Below, piece after piece: positions 1-9,849 of a stretch of DNA of 64,000 nucleotides (position 1 is its first letter; each line of letters starts with the position of its first letter). Made by a program: the position numbers and the translations under genes. The stretch covers positions 4,568,200-4,632,199 of the forward strand of contig JAVGWX010000001.1 in the NCBI GenBank assembly GCA_036924085.1, given 5' to 3'. Source of the stretch: Ariolimax columbianus (Eukaryota; Mollusca; Gastropoda; Stylommatophora; Arionidae). The notes under the pieces are model-generated. The model was not told where the DNA came from, searched no databases, and was given only the letters and a program-made list of their open reading frames with translations.

Positions 1-61
1 CACATGATCTCATCAGGTAGCCAGTCCACACGTGGATACAAGTTACCAAGTTGTTGCTTCA

Positions 62-430
62 CGTACACAGCTAGGTACAGCTTGTCTTCAGGAAAGATGG
101 ATGTAGAAGAGCTGATCTTCTTTGCCGTTGAGCATAACACTTGATGATGATGGCACGTTAGTCCATTCATTGATGTTGTCTTCCCATATTTTTCTCGGAC
201 GTCCCCATCTAGACTTGCCCTCTACTGTGTCCTGTAGTATCGTATTCGCAAGGCCCTTGGACCACGTGACCATACCAAGTCAGCTTTGATCGTTGTGATG
301 AAGTTGTCGTACAGTCCACTTGCATTCTAGATTCTTCGTCGTACTTCATCATTTGTGATACGATCAATGTAGGTGACATTTAGGTGTCTTCTAAAACATC
401 TCATCTCAATGTCCTGATTCTTCTCTGTGG
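62..430 (-). mobile_element. RTE-like LINE, C-terminal RT fragment
   Basis: The minus strand reads as the tail of a non-LTR retrotransposon reverse transcriptase. At about 430-345 it encodes DIEMRCFRRHLNVTYIDRIT, and at about 273-140 it contains the GRPRKIWEDNINEWT block. These two blocks, an EMRCFR..L...Y.DRITN segment followed by GRPR..W.DNI.EW, are typical of the region after the RT domain in RTE/L1-type endonuclease-RT elements. The two parts are in different frames and no catalytic motif remains, so this is a decayed fragment. It resembles the longer element at 35577-37672 but is clearly divergent from it. The element probably continues off the left edge of the window. Confidence 0.75.
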
Positions 431-530
431 GGTTTGATGTAATGGTCCGTTTCGCAGGCGTAGAGGAATATCGAAAGATCCAGTGAGCGCTTCGGTCTGA
501 CCTTTATGGCGAGTGAGAGTCGTTAATCTT

Positions 531-2590
531 TTCATTTATGTTTCAATCGTGCAAGTTCTGCTGGTGTTTATGCTATTCTCGCTAGGACATTTCTCAAAAT
601 ATTGCCTGCTGATTGAATTGTTTCTGTTCATTTTCAACATCCAACTAAATTGTTATATTGTAGAACAGCAGCCCACTCTATAATTATTATTTCTTGTACC
701 TGTTAATTAGTTTAAGCCATTGTTTGCATTGGCATGTGTCCTCCAATCACAAAGTTCGTGGGAAAAACTGCATTGTCATTGAGAATGAAATATGTGTCCT
801 GTCACAATTAGTGATAACATCTATGTCGGTTTCGTCTTCTATTCGTTTTGCTTGACAGCTCAAGAGGGACTCAATTTGTTGGCATGCTACTCGGCATGTT
901 CAATTAATGCCTCAAGCTGGCTAGTTGCCAGCTATTTCTGGAACATACGTAGAAATATATTGCCCCGGGAAATACACATTGCCAGCGATCAAATTGATAC
1001 GATTTTAGTTTGTTTTATTTTGTTCACTAGACATCGTCTCGCTTAAATATATCAATTACTGAAGCTTGTTGTGGCACACGGACCGCTGAATACATCAGCA
1101 ACAATAAAAAGCAAACTTATGTTATCTGCCAAACTCGATATAACAACAGCAACAACAAAAGCGCTCTCTGTGGTTGAAAGTGGCATGCTTTCATCGAAAT
1201 AAAGGTAACTAATAACACACAAAACAAAATAAAAACCAGAACTGCCGTAATCCAGACGGTCTGTTAGATGAAAAACAGCGCCAATGTACAACTCAGTGCT
1301 CTCTTCCGTCTTGAAATAAAAAACCTCATCGCATCATTATTCTCTCGGATTCAAACTTAAGTTTCAGAAATGCAAAGACTAGTGTGTGACAAAGTCAGGG
1401 ATCCAAAAGGGGCTTAATTAGAAGTGATAGTGTCATATCTCCCGAGGCGGGAATGATGAGGAGATCCCACTAACACCACATGGAGAAGAACAAATAACTT
1501 CAGAACCTTGTATCCGAATTGTAATAGTCACTGATGAGAATAAAGGACTTTATTATGACAAGTTCACTAAGATTATTTACAGTCCTCAAATTGAGGTCCC
1601 TCAAACATGAGCAGGTGTGTTGCAGCCAAATTAACGAAAACCTTGGCTCACGAAAAGGTTAACCCGAGTCAGTCTAGCGTAATAAACATTATTACAGTGC
1701 TATTTTAAATTTCAGTATTGCCAAAGTCAGACAGATGTCACAAGACCATTTCACAGGATCATTGTTACCCACATCGCCTGTTGTTTAGAGATGGGTGCTA
1801 TTATAGTGCACAAGAGTGCAGGTGAATAGACATTGAATCTAAGCACGATGAAACACAGGTCGAAAATTAGAGGCACATTTTAGCACGTGATTGGCATCAA
1901 TATAGGACAATGACAAAATGTGGTAGGACAAAGTGGGTATTTAATAACACGCTTCCAAGTATTATGTATCTTGACTCCTGAACCAGAACCTCGGTGGAAC
2001 TTAAAACTTACACCTTCCGACTCAAGCTAACAACCGACTAACCAACTTGACAGTCCATCCAGCCCAGCAGATCAGCCAAACTTCAGCGTAATCATAACTT
2101 GTTTTGTGTGACAAACACCAAGTCAAGTAGTGACTAGAGTATGAGAGTTAATGTATTTCCCAAGCACATAGTCCAGAGGGAACTCGTGTCTGCCACGTGC
2201 GTACGTGTGTGAGTGTGTTTGTGTGTGTATGTGCGTGTGTGTATGCACGTACGCGCGTATATATATATACATCTATGTATGTCTAAAGAAGCCATAACTC
2301 TCGATCGGAAAGAGGATCTGGCGGACACTAATAATTAAATGGTCGATTTGTAGATCAGCGCAATTTATTTCAAGTCGCTGTGTCTTTTCCTTTGCGAGAT
2401 ATGAGCATTTGATTACACGTATATATACGGGTTTATGGCTCCTGTGTGTAAATGTGTCGATGGCTGCTATAAAATTATTGTTAGTATTTATGTGATACTT
2501 GGTAGCAGCTTAGATTAGTTGATTGAAATAATAACTATTATTTAAAATGAAACAAAAACGTTTGTAAAACACTGATCTAAATGATTGACG
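531..2590. other. No gene recognised
   Basis: AT-rich sequence with only short, biased ORFs on both strands. The one obvious structure is an alternating purine-pyrimidine tract of TG/CG/TA type at about 2200-2285. I see no splice-bounded exon and no similarity to the repeat families found elsewhere in the window. Confidence 0.5.
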
Positions 2591-2597
2591 ATATTTC

Positions 2598-2990
2598 ATG
2601 GATTGCCAGAAGGCTCCAGGATTGTCTTCCACTTGCCGCATATACAACGTTCTGTCACGGCATCAATTCTTTCGGATATCATCTTTCATTGTACGACTCC
2701 ATCTTGGCATGAATCTATCGCGATATAGTTTTTCATGGCATGGATCAATAAAGCATAACTCTGTCTCGCATTTATATTTCATGGCATCGATCTACTATCG
2801 TGTGGATCCTTCATGGTATGGATCTTTCACAGTGTAAATATTTCATGACGTGGATATTTCATGTCGTGGAAGATTCGCAATGTTGATCTTTCATGCCACA
2901 AGTTGTTCATGGCATGAACCTCACCTTGGTTGATTCTTTCACTGCGTTGACTTCCATGACTGAATATTTCATGCCAGACACCTTTCTAAT
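2598..2990. repeat. Degenerate TTTCATGGCATGGATC-type repeat
   Basis: The phrase tttcatgNcatggatc and variants (catgacgtggat, catgtcgtgg, catgccagac) recur about ten times at irregular spacing. It looks like an old tandem array that has decayed. No coding potential. Confidence 0.5.
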
Positions 2991-3639
2991 ACAGATTTAT
3001 TTATCTGGCGATACTGAACAATATTTTGTTCAACTTTAGGAAAACCTTGCAGGGAAAAGACTTTCTAGAAAGCAGAATGACAAATAAATTGGGATGTTGT
3101 ATACGCACTGAAGTATTTAGAAAGGAGTGATCCAAGATTATAACTGTGACCCGGAAATTATAACCAGATTACATGTTAGTCGCGGGTAAAATTAACAAGA
3201 CTATAATTGTCTAATTCCCTTCTCCCTCCCCTTCCCTCAAGCATCTCGTGCTTGGCGGGATTCATTTTGTAAAACGATACCGATGCTTAACAACCAAGCT
3301 GTAACACGCCACGTGATCAAACAATTCGGGGAAACGGGCAGCGAAGCGTGTTGATTTGGTTTGTTATCTGCCCCTCTTGCTAATTAGTGCTGGAAGCGTC
3401 GGTCTAGCAGGGTTCTGACCCGAAAATATTTGTTCACGTGCTCCAAGTGTGCGTCTCCTAACGTGGGCTGACCACAACAAACTAATTTACTTCTAGTGTA
3501 CAACGAAGCCAGCTCGTGAGAAGATAGCCCGAGGGTTGGAGCACATTAATGATGCACTTCCCTGCTTGAGTCGTGAACCTCTGATCAGATCACATTGAAA
3601 TACAGGTTGTGAAGATAGACATACAGAACAAGGAATGAG

Positions 3640-4233
3640 GATATATAGATAAAACATGACATGGAGATAGACAAACAAGGGAATGCGTGAGGATAGACAG
3701 ACGAAAAAGGGTTTGAATATACACAGACAAGATAGGGGGTGAGGATAATCAGGCAAGATAGTGGGTGAGGATAGACATACAAGAAGGATAGTCATGATAG
3801 ACAGACAAGAAGGTGAGTGAAGAGAGACAGACAAGAAGTGAGGAAGGGGTAGACAGACAAAAAGTGAGTGAGGATAGACAGACAAGAAGATGAGTGAGAA
3901 TAGACTGACAAGAAGATGAGTAATGATAGACAGACAAGACGGTGAGTGAGGATAGACAGAGAAGACGTGAGTGAGGGTAGACAGAGAAGACGTGAGTGAG
4001 GGTAGACAGACAAGAAGTGAGGAAGGGTAGACAGACAAAAAGCGAGTGAGGATAGACAGACAAGAAGATGAATAATGATAGACAGACAAGACGGTGAGTG
4101 AGGATAGACAGAGAAGACGTGAGTGAGGGTAGACAGACAAGAAGGTAAGTCACAACAGACAGACAAGAAATGGAGCCATGATAGGCAGACAAGAAGTTGA
4201 GTTATAACAGACAAGAAATGGAGCCATGATAGA
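3640..4233. repeat. 26-bp minisatellite, left block
   Basis: Degenerate tandem repeat of about 26 bp built on gatagacagacaagaag plus a gtgagtgag linker, running from about 3640. The copies carry point changes and 1-2 bp indels. The array is interrupted by the SINE-like element at 4234-4557 and resumes at 4558. Long ORFs on the minus strand are a by-product of the stop-free repeat and are not genes. Confidence 0.85.
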
Positions 4234-4557
4234 CAGGCAAGGGGATAAAGATGCTGAGCAGCGCATGAGCTGCAGTGGTCAACGACCCATAGCTGACTGC
4301 CAGGGTCAGGGCCAGCGAACCAGAGCTGCCAAGACCCTATTAGACCTCCACGCGGTGATCCTGGATAACATGCTGCAGCAGGGCAGACTGGCTAAGGAGA
4401 AAGGATCGAAGAGGGAATGCTAACCCGGTACTCAAAAAATGCTTACTGAAGTCGGATGTTTTGGACCGAAAGGTGTAAATATCGCAGTCAAACTGTGAAA
4501 TACGACACAGCGCATTCCGTTCTCTGGTAGTGGGAAATTGAGAATGAACGAAGCCAA
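4234..4557 (-). mobile_element. SINE-like dispersed repeat, copy S1
   Basis: The reverse complement of this block aligns nearly end to end with 20150-20495 (S2), and its first third aligns with the split copy at 60195-60285 plus 62566-62670 (S3). Shared landmarks on the minus strand are gagaacggaatgcg, tttcggtccaa, catccgacttcag, accgggttagcattccctct, ccttagccagtctg and gctgctcagcatct. It is inserted inside the 26-bp minisatellite: array units abut both ends, and agacaggcaag on the left matches agacagacaag on the right, so a TSD of about 11 bp is possible but cannot be told apart from array sequence. No coding function is seen. I do not recognise the family; a tRNA-derived head is not evident. 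Confidence 0.75.
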
Positions 4558-4660
4558 GACAGACAAGAAGTTGAGTCATAACAGACAAGAAATGGAGCCA
4601 CGATAGACAGACAAGAAGGTGAGTAATAACAGACAAGAAGTTGAGCCATGATAGACAGAC
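4558..4660. repeat. 26-bp minisatellite, right block
   Basis: Continuation of the 3640-4233 array (gacagacaagaag, acagacaagaaatggagcca) on the far side of SINE-like copy S1. Confidence 0.8.
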
Positions 4661-5310
4661 ATGAAGGTGACACAAAGGGACACATGGCTTCACAAGATTG
4701 ATCATGGCTTCACAAACGGACACATGGCTTCACAAACGGACGCATGGTTTCACAAAGGGACATCTGTCTTCACAAAGTGGCACATGGCTTCACAGGAGTA
4801 CACATGGCTTCACAAAGGGATACATGGCTTCACAAACGGACACATGGCTTAACAAAGGGACATCTGTCTTCACAAAGTGACACATGTCTGCACAAGAGTA
4901 CTCATGGCTTCACAAAGGGGCACATGAATTCACAAAGGGACTCAGGCTTCACAAGAGGACCCATGGCTTCCCAAAAAGACGTCTGGCTTCACACAGGGAC
5001 ATCTGTCTTCACAAAGGGACACCTGGATTCACAAGAGGATTCATGGCTTCACAAAGGGGCACTTGACTTCACAAGATGATTCATGGCTTCACAAAATGAC
5101 ACCTGGCTTCACAAGATCATTCATGGCTTCACAAAGGCATACCAGGCTACAAAACGGGACACCTACATTCACAACAGGACTCATGGCTTCACAATGTATC
5201 ATCTGGCTGCACAAGGGGACATATTGCTGCACAACAGAACATCTTGCTGTACAAGGGGGACATCTTGATATACAAAGGGGACATCTTGCTTCTAAAAAGG
5301 GATTTTTTTG
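4660..5310. repeat. 20-bp minisatellite (catggcttcacaaa type)
   Basis: About 30 units of 20 bp built on acatggcttcacaaacggac, with variants such as acatctgtcttcacaaaggg. Divergence rises towards the right, where ctgcacaa and ctgtacaa forms appear. The unit length is not a multiple of three, yet all three plus frames stay open for long stretches, giving spurious proteins rich in HGFTKG and MASQ. Confidence 0.9.
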
Positions 5311-5755
5311 ATTCACAAAAGGAACAACACTATTTTCAGCTTCCCACTACTCTCGATGGTCGAATGGGAGTCGGTGAGGTAAAATAAACAAACATAGCCA
5401 GTATTTGACGTGGCGACAGCAGTGACGAAGCGACCTGGTGTCCTGTGGATGAAACCACTCGACTACCACAGCATTGCGAATCAACTGGTACAACAAATGA
5501 GACTTTATATCCAGAATGAACATCAATAATGTTTGTTTTTTCTGTGACATTCTTTCTACTCTATATTTCCTTCCATTTTAAATATGTCCTCTAGTCCTGG
5601 GCAAAGCTTTCAGTGCTGGTTAGTTCAGTTCGTCAAGAATAATCGAATGTCACTTTTAGGTTTCTTCCTTTCATCTGACATGTCATTTTTAGCACACAGT
5701 GGAATGTTCAGTATAATGTTTTAATGGGATGGCCAGGAGACAGGCAGTGAAAGTT
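5311..5755. other. No gene recognised
   Basis: Unique-looking spacer between two arrays. The left part carries decayed 20-bp units and the right part leads into the 31-bp array. No exon-like structure. Confidence 0.5.
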
Positions 5756-6962
5756 TGGGATGGCCAGGAGGCAGGTCGGACATGTATGAGACGGCCAGGA
5801 GGCAGGTCGGACATGTATGAGACGGCCAGGAGGCAGGTCGGACATGTATGAGACGGCCAGGAGGCAGGTCGGACATGTATGAGACGGCCAGGAGGCAGGT
5901 CGGACATGTATGAGACGGCCAGGAGGCAGGTCGGACATGTATGAGACGGCCAGGAGGCAGGTCGGACATGTATGAGACGGCCAGGGGACAGGTCGGACAT
6001 GTATGAGACGGCCAGGAGGCAGGTCGGACATGTATGAGACGGCCAGGAGGCAGGTCGGACATGTATGAGACGGCCAGGTGGCAGGTCGGACATGTATGAG
6101 ACGGCCAGGAGGCAGGTCGGACATGTATGAGACGGCAGGAGGCAGGTCGGACATGTATGAGACGGCCAGGAGGCAGGTCGGACATGTATGAGACGGCCAG
6201 GAGGCAGGTCGGACATGTATGAGACGGCCAGGAGGCAGGTCGGACATGTATGAGACGGCCAGGAGGCAGGTCGGACATGTATGAGACGGCCAGGAGGCAG
6301 GTCGGACATGTATGAGACGGCCAGGAGGCAGGTCGGACATGTATGAGACGGCCAGGAGGCAGGTCGGACATGTATGAGACGGCCAGGAGGCAGGTCGGAC
6401 ATGTATGAGACGGCCAGGGGACAGGTCGGACATGTATGAGACGGCCAGGAGGCAGGTCGGACATGTATGAGACGGCCAGGAGGCAGGTCGGACATGTATG
6501 AGACGGCCAGGTGGCAGGTCGGACATGTATGAGACGGCCAGGAGGCAGGTCGGACATGTATGAGACGACAGGAGGCAGGTCGGACATGTATGAGACGGCC
6601 AGGAGGCAGGTCGGACATGTATGAGACGGCCAGGAGGCAGGTCGGACATGTATGAGACGGCCAGGAGGCAGGTCGGACATGTATGAGACGGCCAGGAGGC
6701 AGGTCGGACATGTATGAGACGGCCAGGAGGCAGGTCGGACATGTATGAGACGGCCAGGAGGCAGGTCGGACATGTATGAGACGGCCAGGAGGCAGGTCGG
6801 ACATGTATGAGACGGCCAGGAGGCAGGTCGGACATGTATGAGACGGCCAGGAGGCAGGTCGGACATGTATGAGACGGCCAGGAGGCAGGTCGGACATGTA
6901 TGAGACGGCCAGGAGGCAGGTCGGACATGTATGAGACGGCCAGGAGGCAGGTCGGACATGTT
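5756..6962. repeat. 31-bp minisatellite with 14-unit higher-order duplication
   Basis: About 39 units of 31 bp, each combining gacggccaggaggcaggtcg with gacatgtatga. The array is very homogeneous and GC-richer than its surroundings. Rare variants recur in the same order about 433 bp apart: ccaggggaca at 5981 and 6414, ggccaggtgg at 6072 and 6505, and a short unit at 6131 (gacggcagga) and 6564 (gacgacagga). This marks a 14-unit block duplication, one base short of 14 x 31 because of a single-base deletion. Because 31 is not a multiple of three and the minus strand lacks stops, three overlapping frames of about 400 codons appear; none is a gene. Confidence 0.95.
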
Positions 6963-6984
6963 ACTACTTCAACATGCTTTTATC

Positions 6985-7051
6985 TACACTCACACGCACA
7001 CACACACTCACACGCACACGCACACACGCACACGCACACACACACACACAC
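6985..7051. repeat. (CA)n microsatellite
   Basis: Imperfect CA/CG-interspersed dinucleotide tract directly before the left direct repeat of LINE copy G. Confidence 0.9.
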
Positions 7052-7080
7052 ACATGAACAATCGGACATACACAAACACA
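7052..7080. repeat. Left 29-bp TSD of copy G
   Basis: Begins acatgaacaatcggacatac and matches 8687-8715 at 28 of 29 positions (c/t at the eighth base). Confidence 0.8.
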
Positions 7081-8686
7081 TGGACAAACAGATGGTGTGT
7101 AAACATTAACACAGAAAAATGTAGCACTAAGCTTTTAACACTCTCCCCAAAACAAAAAGCTGGAGTTATCAAGAAAAATGGAGAACACCTCAGAGACGAT
7201 AAACAACCCACCTATCCTGGAGTTACATTCGATGATAGGTTGACATGGAGGGAACACGTCAACAAGCCAAAAAAGCAAGGACGAAGTTAGCCATCCTGAG
7301 AAAATTAAGTGGAACCACATGGGGAGCTAGTGGAAAAATACCTAACAAAGTTTACCAACAAGGTATACGGCCACATCTGGAATAGGGGTCAGCAGCTTGG
7401 TGCCCAGCAGCAAACACTACCCTAAGAGAGGAGGATAAGGTGCAAAATCAGGCACTTAGGGTCATTACAGGAGCAATGAAATCAACACCTATAGTGGAGA
7501 TGCAGAAAATGGGAAGGATACAAGCACTAAGAGAACGCAGAGACACAAAGGTATTAACACAGCTAGACAAGTTCCTCTGCATGCCGAGCCATCCAATGAA
7601 AGACAGATTTCAAAATTTAGCAATGGGAAGACTGAAAAGAAGTAGTTTTATACATCAGGCGAAACGACTTCGCAGGCAAATTATGGATCTACCTGAAGTT
7701 GACATCCCCATAAAGTCTGTGCCAGAACAAACCCCTTGAAGAGAGGAGCACGGACTATCAGTATGCATTCAAACAAAAGTGAAATGAATATTAGACAAGG
7801 ATGAACAGAACAGTGTGCAACGTAGGATAGTGATCCTCAATTTCCTGGATGAAGAATACCCACAAGACCTCTGGATCAGAGTATACACAGATGGGTCAGC
7901 ACAGAATGCAGTAAAGAATGGTGGAGCTGGAGTGTACATAGAATACCCAAAGAACATTAGGGATACAGTCAAAGTACCAACTGGAAAATTCTGTCATACA
8001 TATGATGCAGAAATCCAGGCAATCAAGGTGGCAACTGAGAAACTGTTGAATACCAATGTCAGTTCACAGCCTGTAGTATTTCTGACAGATGCGCAATCAG
8101 CACTACAAGCACTGTAATTTGAGAAACTGCCAGATCTACAGGCTCTACTGTTTGAACTGAGCAACCAGCGCAAGATTGTCATGCAGTGGATACCTTTTCA
8201 TTGTGGAGTACCAGGAAACGAGAGAGCAGATCGACTGGCAAATGAGGGTGCTGCAGACGAGCTACCAGATGTGCCAGTTACATACCAACAGAAGATAAGG
8301 ATGATCAAATCAATCAGTAAGCAACCAACATTAACACCAGACGATTACCATAACATGAACAGACAAGAGCAAACTGTTGTGTTGCGCCTTAGAACAGGAC
8401 ACAGCCGATTCCACAGCCACATGTACACATAAATGAAGATTGGCAACTCAGCCATGTGCACATGCAGACACGCAGCCTAAACAGCAGAGCACATACTGCA
8501 AAACTGCCCCGAATATGATATACAGAGAAAAACTAACTGGCCCTTAAAAACAACACTGGAAGAGAAACTTTATGGACCTATTTGTGAACTAAAAAAGACA
8601 GTGAAGTTTATACAAGAGACAACATTGCAGATATAGACAATATTTTTAAGTGAACGAAAGAAGAAGACGAAGACACAAACAGACAT
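7081..8686 (+). mobile_element. 5'-truncated RNase H LINE, copy G (divergent family)
   Basis: Remnant of a jockey/I-group-like non-LTR retrotransposon, truncated upstream of the RT thumb. In order it shows YPGVTFDDRLTWREHV (about 7218-7262), LAILRKLSGTTWGA after a frameshift, NQALRVITGAMKSTPIVE (7440-7500), an RNase H domain with VYTDGS (about 7888), YDAEIQAI, FLTDAQSAL and a final GNERADRLANEGA (about 8212), then RLRTGHSRFHSHM, a Cys/His segment with AEHILQNCPEYDIQR, and LEEKLYGPI. Stops at about 7385, 8116 and 8431 and several frameshifts make it inactive. It is clearly related to copies A-F but much more diverged. A 29-bp direct repeat flanks it at 7052-7080 and 8687-8715 with one mismatch, the likely TSD. 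The 3' end has gaagaagacgaagac, an impure GAA-like tail. Confidence 0.88.
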
Positions 8687-8715
8687 ACATGAATAATCGG
8701 ACATACACAAACACA
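8687..8715. repeat. Right 29-bp TSD of copy G
   Basis: Begins acatgaataatcggacatac and partners 7052-7080. Confidence 0.8.
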
Positions 8716-8809
8716 CACACACGTCTATACGTACACGTGCACGCGTGAGAGTAAATATGAGAGATATTTGCTAATTAACAAAGAAAATGGCAAAAATATG
8801 ATGATGTTC

Positions 8810-9460
8810 GTCCATCACATGTGATGAAGACCATTCTCTCTGTTCAGCTGTGCGGACAATCTTTTCTCTTGCTGTGTCCGTTAAAATGGGTGACACTAGA
8901 TGATTTTGATTAAATGGATAAAGTAACTGCGCCTTTTGTCAACCTCACATTCTCGTCATGAGCTACATTTGGACAGTGACAAGACATTACAAAGACGACT
9001 TGATATAGCACAGGATGCAGATTTTCCCTCAGGGTTTACTCCTGAAGTTTTCTCGCAAACAGATACCCCGCAAGGCAGCGGAGGGGAGATGGCGTCTATC
9101 GGCGTGTGTCTTGCCTTTCCCATAATTGCAAGAGGTCGTAGAGACATCACTCAGCGTGTGAGTAATGTGTTGGGTATCTCTCCCGGACGACGTATTCTAG
9201 ACCATTATAGTCCCCCGTCTACTTTCACAGTCACATAAAACCAATACTGTCTGCAGCGAAGGGCTCCGATGTTCAGCAGTGGACAGTAGATCGTGAAAAA
9301 ACAACACAGGTTTAACCGTATTATGAATTCATATACCCTTTGTACATTCCATTATAATTGGAGGGAAGAATGCACACAAAAACTATCAAATTAACCAGTC
9401 CAAATAGAAAACAACGATGCGTTTCCATGAAATCAAATGTGTAGTCGACTAGAGTAATCC
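8810..9460 (-). mobile_element. Dispersed repeat R1, copy 1, main body
   Basis: The reverse complement aligns with 48085-48710. Shared landmarks on the minus strand are actcacacgctgagtg, acgacctcttg, ccctgaggNaaaatctgcat, gaggttgacaaaaggcgcag, acccattt, ggacacagcaagaga and ttcatcacNtgtgatggac. A short minus-strand ORF of 65 codons lies within but is broken in the other copy. Family unknown; it may be the 3' part of a LINE or a non-autonomous element. The adjoining segment 9465-9575 matches 48000-48100 in the opposite relative orientation. Confidence 0.7.
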
Positions 9461-9464
9461 TTCA

Positions 9465-9575
9465 ATGCAAAGATGGCGCCATACTGGCTGCGGATCTAAC
9501 ATTTCTCTGGTATTTTAGTTCATTATGGATGTCGCTAAACACGGATTTGCCTGAAATTTACACTAGTCGGCAAAA
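9465..9575 (+). mobile_element. Dispersed repeat R1, copy 1, inverted end segment
   Basis: Direct-orientation match to 48000-48100: aNatggcgccata, ctggctgcg, acatttctct, cattatggatg, ccgcta/tcgcta, cacggatttgcctg and acactagtcg are shared. At 48 kb this segment is co-linear with the R1 body; here it is inverted relative to it. Confidence 0.7.
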
Positions 9576-9849
9576 TGATATATACATACGGACACACCAA
9601 TCAGAGATAGAGAAGGCAAGATATTCTCATCATCGAAGGAACAACAGAAGCGGTAACTTGAGTATTTAAACGAAAGTCTAAACAGATCTTCACCACAAAA
9701 ATCAAAAGAAGAAATCCAAAGGACTATATCCAAATTAATGAAAGGGAAAGCGTCAAGACCAGAGGAAATAGCAGCAGAGCTCATAATGTCAGATAAAGAT
9801 AAGGTCACTGGTAGATTGCAAGAATTATTCAAGAAAATATAGGAAGAGG

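Noticed and set aside
792..1291. Two ORFs of about 80 codons with hydrophobic segments
   Set aside because: Short, AT-driven, without supporting splice or start context and with no recognised domain.
5689..6959. Three overlapping minus-strand frames of about 400 codons
   Set aside because: They are phase-shifted readings of the same stop-free 31-bp tandem unit; the unit length is not a multiple of three, so each frame gives the same peptide series.
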